This document shows positions 50,114 to 59,270 of a stretch of 64,000 bases of DNA, in pieces. The DNA is from Bacteroidales bacterium (GTDB taxonomy: Bacteria; Bacteroidota; Bacteroidia; Bacteroidales; P3). A program made the position numbers and the translations under genes. The DNA is taken from NCBI GenBank assembly GCA_009785505.1, contig WQWA01000001.1, forward strand, positions 1 to 64,000, written 5' to 3'. A model generated the notes under the pieces. It was not told the DNA's origin. It saw nothing but the letters and a program-made list of their open reading frames with translations, and did no database searches. Numbering within the stretch: position 1 is the first letter of the stretch; every line of letters starts with the position of its first letter.

Positions 50114-53100
50114 ATGCGAAAAATTATGTTTTTATTGGTGTTTCTGCTACTAGCAGCGGGAGCACAAGTGTTGCAGGCACAGCGCACCATTACCGGTACG
50201 GTAATTAGTGCTCAGGATCGTCTGGGTGTTCCCGGGGCAACAGTTGTCGTAAGAGGCACAGCTATGGGTACGGCAACGGACGTTAATGGGCGGTACACAC
50301 TGAATGTGCCGGATGATGCAACACACTTAGTATTTTCTTTCATGGGTATGACTCCCCAAGAAGTTGAAATTGGAGGACGAACTACGATTGATGTAACCTT
50401 GCAAGACGATGCTACGACTCTTGAAGAATTCATTGTAACCGCTTACGGTGTTGTTCGAAGAGGAACCTTTACGGGTTCTGCAACAACGGTAAGTTCAGAA
50501 CAATTAGCCAGTCGTTCCGTAACAAACGTTGCGAATGCGCTGCAAGGCAATGTTGCCGGTGTTCGAATGACTTCCGGTTCCGGACAGCCGGGCGAAGGAG
50601 GGGACATCCGTATCCGCGGTTTCGGATCGATTAATGCATCTAGCGAGCCGTTGATTATTTTGGACGGAGCTCCTGTTACCTCCAGCACTTTTGCAGGTTT
50701 GAATTCCGACGATATTGCCTCAATGACTGTTTTAAAAGATGCTGCTGCGACAGCTCTTTTTGGTTCGCGTGCCGCTAATGGTGTAATCATGATTACCACA
50801 AAAACCGGACGCCACGACCGCTCGGGTTTCAATGTGCAATTTACGACCGGTATAGTTACACGAGGAATTCGTGAATACGAAATGTTAGGTCCTGAACAAT
50901 CCTACGAAATGTGGTGGTTGGCCCGACGCAACGAACAAATCGGCCAAGGACCCGGAGTCGGCAACATTGCTCATATCCCAACCTTCAACCAAATTGCAAG
51001 TAATGATTTTTTAACCGCTGCCGGTGTTCGCTACAACATTACCAATGTTCCGGATCACTTAATCGTCTTACCCGATGGCAGGTTTAACCCAAATGCACAA
51101 ATAAATCCATTTGTTGCCAGTGATTTGGACTGGTTCGACCCTGTTATGCGCACGGGAAGCCGTCACACACTAAACGTGTCTAAGAGTATGTCAAACGAAA
51201 ATTCAGACATGCGTGCCTCTGTTTCATACCTTACCGAACAGGGATACATCCGCAATTCTTCGTTTAACCGTTTGTCTGCTCGTTTGAACGTGAATCACAG
51301 AGTGAACCGCTGGATTAGAACAGGGTTGAACGTTAGTGCTATGAGCTCTTTTCAGGAGTCAATCTTCACCACAAACTTGAATAATGAGAATATATTTGCT
51401 TCAGCAAGATCTATGGGACGAGTTTTTCCGGTACATGCTCACGATTTGAGCCGTCCTTGGGGAACTTGTACGTTTATCAGAGATGCAAACGGCAACAAAC
51501 TTTTCGACCTTGGAATGCTTCCCGCAACCGGTCATCATATTGTTGCGCAATCCATCGGACCCGATGGAACACCGCTTGTTCGTTGGCCGCAAAATAACAA
51601 CAACTCTATAGCCCAGCATTTTTTGGATCAAAGACATACCACAAGAAATGAATATGGAGGAAGAGCTTTTGTAGAATTTTCGTTTTTAGAAAACTTTACA
51701 TTTACGACCAACTTGATGCACGACAGACGTCTTTTCAGCACGGAAAATATGAACAACCAATTTGTTGGGTCAGCTTCAGGAAACAACGGTCGTGCTTCAA
51801 CAACACAAACAGCGAGAATCACCACTACAGTCAACAATCTTTTGAACTGGAACAGAACATTCGGCAGACATGCTTTCACTGCTCTTGTCGGACATGAAGC
51901 ACACATACGTGATTTTGATTGGCTGTATGTTCAAAAACTCAATGCAATTATACCGGGTAATCCTCTAATGACAAACTACACAGAGATGCTTGAAATTTCA
52001 GGTCATAGAGAAGAATATCGCTTAGAGTCGTATCTCTCCAACGTTACTTATTCGTGGGACGAAAGATTTTTTGGTTCTGCTTCATGGCGTACGGACGGCT
52101 CGTCGAAGTTTCATAGAAACAGTCGTTGGGGACAATTTTGGTCGGTTGGTGCCGGTTGGCGTTTGGATAGAGAAGATTTTATCAGACGAACCGGAATTTT
52201 TCCTTATTTGAAACTTCGCGCATCGTTCGGACAAATCGGCAACGATGCCGGAATCAGCGACTACGCATGGCATGCACGTTATCGTATTGGCGATAGATTT
52301 ACCAACTACAACGAGCCCGGAACACGTCAGTGGGAATTAGGCGCCCCGGATCTTGTTTGGGAGTCTAGCGACAACCTCGACATTGCTATTGAATTTGGAA
52401 CAAGATGGGGCGTTAGAGGACAGATTGAATTCTTCAACCGCCAATCTTCAAACCTGCTTTTCGACGTTCCAATGGTTGCATCTTCAGGAATTCCTAACGC
52501 CGTTCAACTCATGAATATCGGAACGATGTTCAACCGTGGATGGGAATTTGAGTTGGCATACGATTTCCGTGCAAGAAACGGATTCAGCTGGACGCCGAGT
52601 ATGGTATTGACCACGTTTACAAACAGAATCACCAAACTTCCGGAAGAAATGAGGGAAGAAGGAATTAGAGTGGGCAACATGTTGATGATGGAAGGCCGCA
52701 GCATTTACGATTTCCATCTGCGTGAATTCCGCGGCGTTGATCCACGTGACGGACGTGCATTATACACCTGGGACGGACGCCCAACCGCAACTCTCCGCAA
52801 TATCGACGGCGAATACTTGACCGTAGATCATAATTTTGCTGAACGTCGTTATGTAGGCAGTGCTATTCCGGATTTGATCGGAGGCTTAACCAATACATTC
52901 AGATGGAGAGGCTTCGACTTATCTATCCTAACCACTTTCCAAATCGGCGGCTATGTTGTTGATAATATCTACATGACTATGATGTCCTTGGGGCATCTCG
53001 GCAGACCTTCTTCTTTCCATCCGGATATCCTCAACTCGTGGAGAGAACCCGGTCAGGTTACCGATATCCCCCGTCTTGATATGGGTACTATGGTTTCCGG

Positions 53101-53368
53101 ACAAAGTGAAGCAACATCATCTCGTCATTTAACTAATGCAAGCTTTCTTCAGCTTCGCTCGATCAATTTCGGATACGCTCTGCCTCAAGAGTTTGTTCAA
53201 AGAATGGGCTTGTCAAGAGCAAGAGCATTTGTTGTAGCAGAAAACTTATTTTTACTAACGCATCGTCAAGGTATGAATCCAACGCAGCGATTCTCCGGAG
53301 TTACAAGTGCGGCAGACGGTTTCATTCCTTCGCGCTTCTTTATGGTCGGCGTTAATGTTCACTTCTAA
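50114..53368 (+). CDS. SusC-family TonB-dependent outer membrane transporter
   Basis: A 1084-residue protein with a signal peptide, a CarboxypepD_reg-like N-terminal domain (ITGTVISAQDRLGVPGATVVVRGT ... FSFMGMTPQEV), the TonB-box-to-plug stretch EEFIVTAYGVVRRGTFTGSATTV, plug DIRIRGFGSINASSEPLIILDGAP and a 22-strand-type barrel. It imports bound oligomers with SusD. The neighbours are proteases, so the cargo is probably peptides rather than glycan, an inference from context. ATG 50114 is preferred to an upstream TTG. Confidence 0.96.
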   Translation: MRKIMFLLVFLLLAAGAQVLQAQRTITGTVISAQDRLGVPGATVVVRGTAMGTATDVNGRYTLNVPDDATHLVFSFMGMTPQEVEIGGRTTIDVTLQDDATTLEEFIVTAYGVVRRGTFTGSATTVSSEQLASRSVTNVANALQGNVAGVRMTSGSGQPGEGGDIRIRGFGSINASSEPLIILDGAPVTSSTFAGLNSDDIASMTVLKDAAATALFGSRAANGVIMITTKTGRHDRSGFNVQFTTGIVTRGIREYEMLGPEQSYEMWWLARRNEQIGQGPGVGNIAHIPTFNQIASNDFLTAAGVRYNITNVPDHLIVLPDGRFNPNAQINPFVASDLDWFDPVMRTGSRHTLNVSKSMSNENSDMRASVSYLTEQGYIRNSSFNRLSARLNVNHRVNRWIRTGLNVSAMSSFQESIFTTNLNNENIFASARSMGRVFPVHAHDLSRPWGTCTFIRDANGNKLFDLGMLPATGHHIVAQSIGPDGTPLVRWPQNNNNSIAQHFLDQRHTTRNEYGGRAFVEFSFLENFTFTTNLMHDRRLFSTENMNNQFVGSASGNNGRASTTQTARITTTVNNLLNWNRTFGRHAFTALVGHEAHIRDFDWLYVQKLNAIIPGNPLMTNYTEMLEISGHREEYRLESYLSNVTYSWDERFFGSASWRTDGSSKFHRNSRWGQFWSVGAGWRLDREDFIRRTGIFPYLKLRASFGQIGNDAGISDYAWHARYRIGDRFTNYNEPGTRQWELGAPDLVWESSDNLDIAIEFGTRWGVRGQIEFFNRQSSNLLFDVPMVASSGIPNAVQLMNIGTMFNRGWEFELAYDFRARNGFSWTPSMVLTTFTNRITKLPEEMREEGIRVGNMLMMEGRSIYDFHLREFRGVDPRDGRALYTWDGRPTATLRNIDGEYLTVDHNFAERRYVGSAIPDLIGGLTNTFRWRGFDLSILTTFQIGGYVVDNIYMTMMSLGHLGRPSSFHPDILNSWREPGQVTDIPRLDMGTMVSGQSEATSSRHLTNASFLQLRSINFGYALPQEFVQRMGLSRARAFVVAENLFLLTHRQGMNPTQRFSGVTSAADGFIPSRFFMVGVNVHF

Positions 53369-53382
53369 AAACCTGTATAATT

Positions 53383-54966
53383 ATGAAAACACTAAAAAAT
53401 ATGATGAAAAAAATCGCTTTAATTTTAAGCGTTTCTGCCCTTTCGCTGACCTTCAACAGTTGCGGAAGTGATTTCTTGGAGACAATACCATCAAGAGATA
53501 TCTCAGAGGCAGAAGTAATGAGCACTTTTGAAGGTGCGATGATGGCTGTCAACGGCCTCCACCGTTTGATGTATGCCTTTGTAGATGCAAACACAAACAC
53601 AGCTCGAGCCACGACCACAACCAGTACGGGTTACGGACAAGGCGTCAGTTCTTTATGGCTGGCTATGGATCACATGGGCGACGACTTCGTTTACTTTGTA
53701 GCACCCGCAAGTTGGTTCGTTATGTACAACTGGGTAACCCAAACCCGGCAAGAAAGCTCTTCGTGGCACTTTTTCTGGTCTTGGTGCTACCAGATTATCA
53801 ACAATGCCAATGGGATTATCAACCGAATCAATGAATTTGAAGCCAGCGACAACGACAGAAACTATATTTTAGGTCAAGCTCTTGCCTATCGCGCCTTTGG
53901 ACATTTTTGGGCGGTTCAGCTTTGGGGCGGTCGTTATGTTAGAGGCGCTGCCAACGATCAATTAGGTGTACCTCTTCTCACCGAGCAGATTACCGAGCCG
54001 AGACCGAGAGCAACAGTAGCTGCAGTTTATGCACAAATCAACGAAGATTTGACGAGAGCTATCGAATTATTAACCGACAATCCAAGTGCAATCAACCGCA
54101 GAAACAGATCGCATATCAATGCTAATGTTGCCCATGGTTTGATGGCCCGCGTAGCCTTGGTTCAACAAAACTGGGACGCTGCTGCAAGTCACGCAAGAGC
54201 AGCCCGCCAAGGAGTTCCATTGGCAACAGCTAGCGACCTGCTGGGAGGATTCCATACGGTAAACGCTCCCGAAGTGATTTGGGGCATGAGATTCGATAAT
54301 TCTCAAGGAAGCACCAGTATCAACTTTGCATTGTTTATCACATTAAACAGCATGGGATCTCCAAGTATTGTTCGTACCGAACCAAGATTGGTCAACAGAG
54401 AATTCTACGACTGGATGGCTCCAAACGATATCCGCCGCGACTGGTGGATAACCGACAGCCTCGACCCTCGCTATGCTCAATTATTAGCCGGCGGATGGGC
54501 ATCCATGCGTCCTTGGGCAAATCAAAAATTCAGAGTGAACGGCACTTGGATTCCTGAGGGTTCCGGCAACCAGATTGATAGACTTATGATGCGCGGCTCG
54601 GAAATGCTTCTTATCGAAGCTGAAGCCGAAGCTCGTGCAGGAAATATAGCCGAAGCCCAAGCAGCTCTAACAACCTTAATGGGTGTCCGCGTTCCCGGAT
54701 TTACCACAACAAACACGGGACAAGCCTTAATTAATGAAATCATGCAGAATCGCCGCATCGAACTTTGGGGTGAAGGACACCGTTGGTTAGACCTCAAACG
54801 CCTCGGAGAAGGTATGCGCCGCACACCTGAACAAGGACATCTTGAAGCGCTGACAGGCAATACATTTAATGTGCTTGTTCCGGCCAGCGACCCAAGATGG
54901 AATATACAACTCCCGCAAAGAGAAGTAGAGGTCAGCCGAGGAGCTATTGTTCAAAATCCTTTATAG
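53383..54966 (+). CDS. SusD/RagB-family outer membrane lipoprotein
   Basis: A 527-residue lipoprotein (LTFNSC lipobox), typical RagB/SusD: N-terminal FLETIPSRDISEAEV, TPR-like helices (AYRAFGHFWAVQLWGG, INEDLTRAIELL), and the C-terminal NRRIELWGEGHRWLDLKRLGEG. It forms the lid over SusC and binds substrate at the surface. It lies 15 nt after susC. RagB-like peptide binding is possible. Confidence 0.96.
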   Translation: MKTLKNMMKKIALILSVSALSLTFNSCGSDFLETIPSRDISEAEVMSTFEGAMMAVNGLHRLMYAFVDANTNTARATTTTSTGYGQGVSSLWLAMDHMGDDFVYFVAPASWFVMYNWVTQTRQESSSWHFFWSWCYQIINNANGIINRINEFEASDNDRNYILGQALAYRAFGHFWAVQLWGGRYVRGAANDQLGVPLLTEQITEPRPRATVAAVYAQINEDLTRAIELLTDNPSAINRRNRSHINANVAHGLMARVALVQQNWDAAASHARAARQGVPLATASDLLGGFHTVNAPEVIWGMRFDNSQGSTSINFALFITLNSMGSPSIVRTEPRLVNREFYDWMAPNDIRRDWWITDSLDPRYAQLLAGGWASMRPWANQKFRVNGTWIPEGSGNQIDRLMMRGSEMLLIEAEAEARAGNIAEAQAALTTLMGVRVPGFTTTNTGQALINEIMQNRRIELWGEGHRWLDLKRLGEGMRRTPEQGHLEALTGNTFNVLVPASDPRWNIQLPQREVEVSRGAIVQNPL

Positions 54967-55007
54967 CATAATTCACATAAATATTAATCAAAAACACATA
55001 ATAAGCT

Positions 55008-56072
55008 ATGAAAAATATCTCAATTATAGCGATCATTTTATCGCTCTTTTCGCTGACTTTTGTTTCGTGCCAAGAAAACGACACCCTTGTCGTTACCGAC
55101 TTGGCATTTGGACGAGCAGAAATCCCTGTAGCTCTCGGATGGACTATGGGACTGCGCAACGATCTCAATGTAACACCTTTTTTTGCTACGCACCAAATGA
55201 TAACTTGGAGTAGTGGTGACCCTGATCTTGCAACCGTAAACGATTATGGACTGGTAACTGCAAATCCTGATGTTGAAGGTAGGGTAACTATCACGGCCAG
55301 AATCGAACACAGCGGCCATGAAGCTCAAACTGTGGTAAATGTTTTTAGAATGACGCCTCCTACGGTTGAAACTATAGTAGACTACGAGGGTTACCCATTT
55401 GTAGATGCTGTAGCGAACTTCCTTGATGCGGAAGGAATCTTCGCGATTACAAAAATGTCGCCAAGATTGCAGGCATTGGTTGATGCATACACAGCTGTTG
55501 TTCCCGAGTTGCTTGATATTCTAATAGCAATGCCTTATGGTCCTCCTTTTATAAGCGCTACCAGTAGTGCTAGGAGAACGTTTGCAGTACTTTTCAACTA
55601 CGAATACGTAACCACTTACAGAGTATGGCCATTTGGTCCTGTAGGTTTGGATGATGCACCTCTTGTTAGAGAGGAAAGAGACAGTATTGCTCCGGATGGT
55701 ACCGTAATACATAATCCGAATAGCGATATTTTATTTCAACTGAGAAGATTTGATCGTACCAGTTCGAGTATTGTACACAGCTCATCCCCTCGAGCTTTTG
55801 CCCTAAATGCAGGTTTGGCACCTCGTCCGGGTTTACTTGACGCTGTTCATGCGTTATTTACTCCGCTTCCCGAGGGCGCCGAACTACCTTCGTGGACTGG
55901 TGGTACCGGAACGCTAACAAATTTCCCTGCTCCTGATGAGGGTGAAACTCAAAATTTTATAGGTTTCATGAATTCGCCGTACGGCCACCGCATCTTCCAA
56001 GATGGTGAAAGCTTTTGGTTCAGAAGTAAAAGGGATCCAAACGACTGGTTTTTTGCAGAACTTCAACCGTAA
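55008..56072 (+). CDS. Lipoprotein with a Big-like domain and a novel C-terminal domain
   Basis: A 354-residue lipoprotein (lipobox LTFVSC). Residues about 25-110 look like an immunoglobulin-like Big fold (ITWSSGDPDLATVNDYGLVTA ... VTITARIEHSGHEAQTVVNV). Residues about 120-354 form a domain also found in the next gene: ITKMSPRLQALVDAYTAVVPEL, TYRVWPFGP, NPNSD, RRFDRTSSS, and the closing GHRIFQDGESFWFRSKRDPNDWFF. No known family was recognised for it. In SusCD loci such third lipoproteins are often surface glycan- or peptide-binding proteins. Confidence 0.8.
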   Translation: MKNISIIAIILSLFSLTFVSCQENDTLVVTDLAFGRAEIPVALGWTMGLRNDLNVTPFFATHQMITWSSGDPDLATVNDYGLVTANPDVEGRVTITARIEHSGHEAQTVVNVFRMTPPTVETIVDYEGYPFVDAVANFLDAEGIFAITKMSPRLQALVDAYTAVVPELLDILIAMPYGPPFISATSSARRTFAVLFNYEYVTTYRVWPFGPVGLDDAPLVREERDSIAPDGTVIHNPNSDILFQLRRFDRTSSSIVHSSSPRAFALNAGLAPRPGLLDAVHALFTPLPEGAELPSWTGGTGTLTNFPAPDEGETQNFIGFMNSPYGHRIFQDGESFWFRSKRDPNDWFFAELQP

Positions 56073-56108
56073 GCAAACTTAATTTCAAATGTTAAAAAAC
56101 ACGATATC

Positions 56109-57734
56109 ATGAAAAAAATTTCAATCCCCGCAACGCTCATTGTTGTTGCGATTATAATGATGGCAGTCTTTTCAAGTTGCAAGGAGGAGCCTGATTTCTC
56201 CTACACTCCTCTGCCCGTGTCGGGTGCTGTGATACATAGCACACATGACACTATAGCTATCGGCGATGTGCTGGCTCTGAGAGGAAACACCGTACCGATG
56301 AATGCTACAAACCAAGCTGTAACTTGGTTCAGCAGTGAATCCGGCATTGCCTCTGTTAACAACGAAGGTGTTGTAACCGGCGTAGCTCTTGGTACGGCAA
56401 CAATTACAATGACAACTGCACAAGGTGGTTATACAGATACTAGTTTGGTAACGGTTATACCCGTTCCTATTCCGGTAACAGGCGTAACGTTAGACAGAGA
56501 TTCTGTGGAAATAGTCAGTGGTCAAACCCAAACTTTGGTTAGAAGCATTATTCCGGAGAATGCCACAGTTCAAGGTGTAACTTGGAGAAGTAGCGACACC
56601 GCTATTGCAGTCGTAAACAATGCAGGACTTGTAACTGCAAGAGCTGTCGGCGTAGCAACCATCACGGTTAGAACTAACAATGGTGGCCTTGAAGCTGAAA
56701 CTGTAGTAACCGTTACCCCAATTTTGGTAACAGGTGTTTCGCTGAGCGGGCTTTCTACGGTGTGGGATTCTACCGATATCGGCGAAACCGCACAACTTAC
56801 CGCAACTGTTGCCCCAACCAACGCTACAAATAGAGATGTGGTTTGGAGTAGCAGCGATCGAAGCGTTGCAACCGTGAGTCAAACCGGACTGGTAACCGCA
56901 GTAGGTCAAGGTAGAGCAATGATAATGGTTGTAACCGTGTGTGGTCGATTTTCTGCCATACGTGAAGTATCTGTTGGAGAAGAAGAAGAAGCGTGCATAC
57001 CAACCGTCGGACCACCTACGGCTGCAAATATTGTAACATTCTGTCCGGATCCGGATGCAGAATCTTTAACGGCGTTCCTAAATGCTGGTACCCCAACAGT
57101 TTACTACATCACCCAAATGTCGTCGAGATTGCAGGCGTGGGTTGATGCATATAGAACTGCTGTTGCAACAATGCCTCCGGTAGTAAATACAACTTTTTCC
57201 GGGTTTGATACAATTTCTATTTCGTTACCGTTTTCCGCTCTACCTATCGTTGGCGGTCTTATCTCTGCAAGAGCTTTGTCTGTAAACATTCATTATACAT
57301 CCACCCCGAACGTATGGCCTTTTGCCTCAACCAACGTTACGGCGACTCTGACTGCAATGACAGGTACAGGAAATAACCCCAATAGTGATGTTACGTTCCC
57401 GTCGCTCTCAAGACGTGACCGTACTGGTGCATCTACTTCTGCTGTTCCACCTCGACCAGCGACGCCTCACAGCACGTCACCTCCGACTACTGCAGGTGGA
57501 AATGGTTTCGATCAAACGGCTGGTAGCGATGCATTTAATGCTATCTTGGGAATATTCTCACCTACAGGCTTTGCCAACACTGCAGCTCGCGACACACCGC
57601 TTCCTGACGGCAACCTGATTGGTTTGTTAAGTTCGCCGACAGGCTGGACGATCATTCAAGAGAACGCAACCACATTCTGGTTCCGCAGCAAAGCCGACCC
57701 AACAGATTGGTTTGTGGTGGTGCGACAACCGTAA
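56109..57734 (+). CDS. Lipoprotein with three Big2 domains and the novel C-terminal domain
   Basis: A 541-residue lipoprotein (AVFSSC lipobox). Three Big2 immunoglobulin-like repeats cover about residues 36-115, 119-199 and 203-285 (NQAVTWFSSESGIASVNNEGVVTG; VQGVTWRSSDTAIAVVNNAGLVTA; NRDVVWSSSDRSVATVSQTGLVTA). After about residue 295 it ends with the same domain as the upstream gene (YYITQMSSRLQAWVDAYRTAV, NVWPFAS, NPNSDVTFPSLSRRDRTGAS, TTFWFRSKADPTDWFVV). The Big2 stalk would lift this domain from the surface. Confidence 0.82.
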   Translation: MKKISIPATLIVVAIIMMAVFSSCKEEPDFSYTPLPVSGAVIHSTHDTIAIGDVLALRGNTVPMNATNQAVTWFSSESGIASVNNEGVVTGVALGTATITMTTAQGGYTDTSLVTVIPVPIPVTGVTLDRDSVEIVSGQTQTLVRSIIPENATVQGVTWRSSDTAIAVVNNAGLVTARAVGVATITVRTNNGGLEAETVVTVTPILVTGVSLSGLSTVWDSTDIGETAQLTATVAPTNATNRDVVWSSSDRSVATVSQTGLVTAVGQGRAMIMVVTVCGRFSAIREVSVGEEEEACIPTVGPPTAANIVTFCPDPDAESLTAFLNAGTPTVYYITQMSSRLQAWVDAYRTAVATMPPVVNTTFSGFDTISISLPFSALPIVGGLISARALSVNIHYTSTPNVWPFASTNVTATLTAMTGTGNNPNSDVTFPSLSRRDRTGASTSAVPPRPATPHSTSPPTTAGGNGFDQTAGSDAFNAILGIFSPTGFANTAARDTPLPDGNLIGLLSSPTGWTIIQENATTFWFRSKADPTDWFVVVRQP

Positions 57735-57753
57735 TTTTTTAATGAACACAATC

Positions 57754-57782
57754 GTAGGGGCAGGTTTCAAACCTGCCCCTAC
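57754..57782. repeat. GTAGGGGC...GCCCCTAC hairpin between Big2 and subtilase genes
   Basis: A 29-nt near-perfect inverted repeat GTAGGGGCAGGTTT / AAACCTGCCCCTAC around one base. Its arms are like the hairpin after pdxS at 272. It precedes the subtilase ATG at 57802 by 19 nt and could affect translation. Confidence 0.8.
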
Positions 57783-57801
57783 AAAATGCTGCAAAAGGAA
57801 A

Positions 57802-59190
57802 ATGAAACACAATTTCTACACCATGTTGCTAATAACAGCAATCATGGTCGCATACGGTTTTTCGGCACAAGCAAATAGTCAACAATTTGCATTAGACCGC
57901 ATACTTGTTGTAACAGAAGCCGGCACTTCGACTTCGCTCAGTGACCTAACCGCTGGCGCGGACGTCTCGTCCGTGCCAAATATTTTTTCAAAAATAGAGT
58001 TGCTAAACCCAACCAAAACCATCACCGATGCAAAGGATATTTTTTTGGTTTACTTGAAAAATTCAGGCATAGAAGAAGTAAGGAAAGCGATAGAGATTTT
58101 AAGCACAAATCCTACCGTCATTTCTGCAAGCCGAGATTATGCCCTTTTCCCGAGTTATTCTTTTTCAAATGATTTTGCGCTTGGCACGGACGTGGACGTC
58201 CGCGCCAGCGGTAATGGCATCATCCCAAACGATTCGTTGTTTCCATACCAATGGGCACTGCAAGCCATAAACGCCCCGCAAGCATGGACAATCACAACAG
58301 GTAGCAGAGATGTAGTAGTTGGCATCATGGACTCAGGGTTAGATCTTGACCATCCTGATTTGAAAGACAATCTTTGGATCAATCCAAATCCGAACCAAAC
58401 CATCGGCGATCACACGTTTGTGGGCGATTACCACGGCTATAATTTCGTTACTATGACGGCAACACCTCCGGCAGGTGGTGCACATGGCACACATGTGGCC
58501 GGTATTGTTGGAGCAGTAGGGAATAACGGAATAGGTGTTGCCGGTATAAACTGGGAAGTAAGTTTGGCGATGCTGTCTATTCAGTCCAATATTTCAGCGG
58601 CTATCAGAGCATTGGAATACGCCAATTTTCACAACATCCGAATCGTAAACAACAGCTGGGGGCATTATACCTATCCGCCATCTCTGCCTCTCTACGAGGC
58701 AATCCGTGCATACAACGGATTGTTTGTGGTTAGTGCCGGAAATTCCCGACAAGGAAATATGGACAGCGACACTATTGAAATGCACTATCCCACAGGATTT
58801 GGTGTTGACAATATCCATGGTCCCGGACTTACAAATATCATTTCGGTAACCTCGTCAAGAATAAACGATGAGCCTTCAAACGTCAATTGGGGAACAAAGA
58901 GTGTGCATATTGCAGCTCCGGGCAGTAGAATTTTAAGCACATACCCCATGAACCACGCAACCAATCCCCGCTATCATACAATCGGTGGAACCTCCATGGC
59001 AGCACCCTATGTGGCAGGTGTTGCCGCACTGATCATGTCGGTAAGACCTGACTTAACCCCTAAGCAAAAAAGAGACATCATTGTATCAACAGCACGTAGA
59101 GTACCTGCGTTTGAAGACCGATGTGTTGCCGGGGGAATTTTGGATGCATATGCTGCAGTCAGGGCAGCTTTGACCTGGGGTATGGATTGA
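57802..59190 (+). CDS. Second subtilisin-like protease, lacking a T9SS tail, with two repeat insertions
   Basis: A 462-residue paralogue of the protease at 48135 (RFALDRILVVTEAG / QQFALDRILVVTEAG; AWTITTGSRDVVVGIMDSGLDLDHPDL; HGTHVAGIVGAVGNNGIG; GGTSMAAPYVAG). The triad is intact. It ends at GGILDAYAAVRAALTWGMD, just where the paralogue enters its Cys-rich linker, so the Big2 and sorting domains are absent. Two short extra stretches (residues about 41-59 and 128-137) come from palindromic repeats (57922, 58183). Signal peptide present; periplasmic or otherwise exported. ATG 57802 is chosen; a longer frame crosses the hairpin at 57754. Confidence 0.93.
   Translation: MKHNFYTMLLITAIMVAYGFSAQANSQQFALDRILVVTEAGTSTSLSDLTAGADVSSVPNIFSKIELLNPTKTITDAKDIFLVYLKNSGIEEVRKAIEILSTNPTVISASRDYALFPSYSFSNDFALGTDVDVRASGNGIIPNDSLFPYQWALQAINAPQAWTITTGSRDVVVGIMDSGLDLDHPDLKDNLWINPNPNQTIGDHTFVGDYHGYNFVTMTATPPAGGAHGTHVAGIVGAVGNNGIGVAGINWEVSLAMLSIQSNISAAIRALEYANFHNIRIVNNSWGHYTYPPSLPLYEAIRAYNGLFVVSAGNSRQGNMDSDTIEMHYPTGFGVDNIHGPGLTNIISVTSSRINDEPSNVNWGTKSVHIAAPGSRILSTYPMNHATNPRYHTIGGTSMAAPYVAGVAALIMSVRPDLTPKQKRDIIVSTARRVPAFEDRCVAGGILDAYAAVRAALTWGMD
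57922..57977. repeat. Palindromic repeat inside the subtilase gene (copy 1)
   Basis: GGCACTTCGACTTCGCTCAG... to GTGCC. The first half has the CTTCGA...CTCAGTGACC core of the 16509 and 40162 families; the second half (ACCGCTGGCGCGGACG...CGTCCGTGCC) is the reverse complement of copy 2. Translated as TSTSLSDLTAGADVSSVPN between family-conserved residues. Confidence 0.8.
58183..58212. repeat. Palindromic repeat inside the subtilase gene (copy 2, inverted)
   Basis: GGCACGGACGTGGACGTCCG...CCAGCGGT. Equal to the reverse complement of 57949-57977 with one extra base and one change. Translated as GTDVDVRASG. The two copies are about 206 nt apart in opposite orientation. Confidence 0.8.
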
Positions 59191-59270
59191 AAAACAATTA
59201 AAAAACATGAAACAATCATTAACAATTCTAATAACCACTAACTATTGACCATTAACAACTACCAATCACC

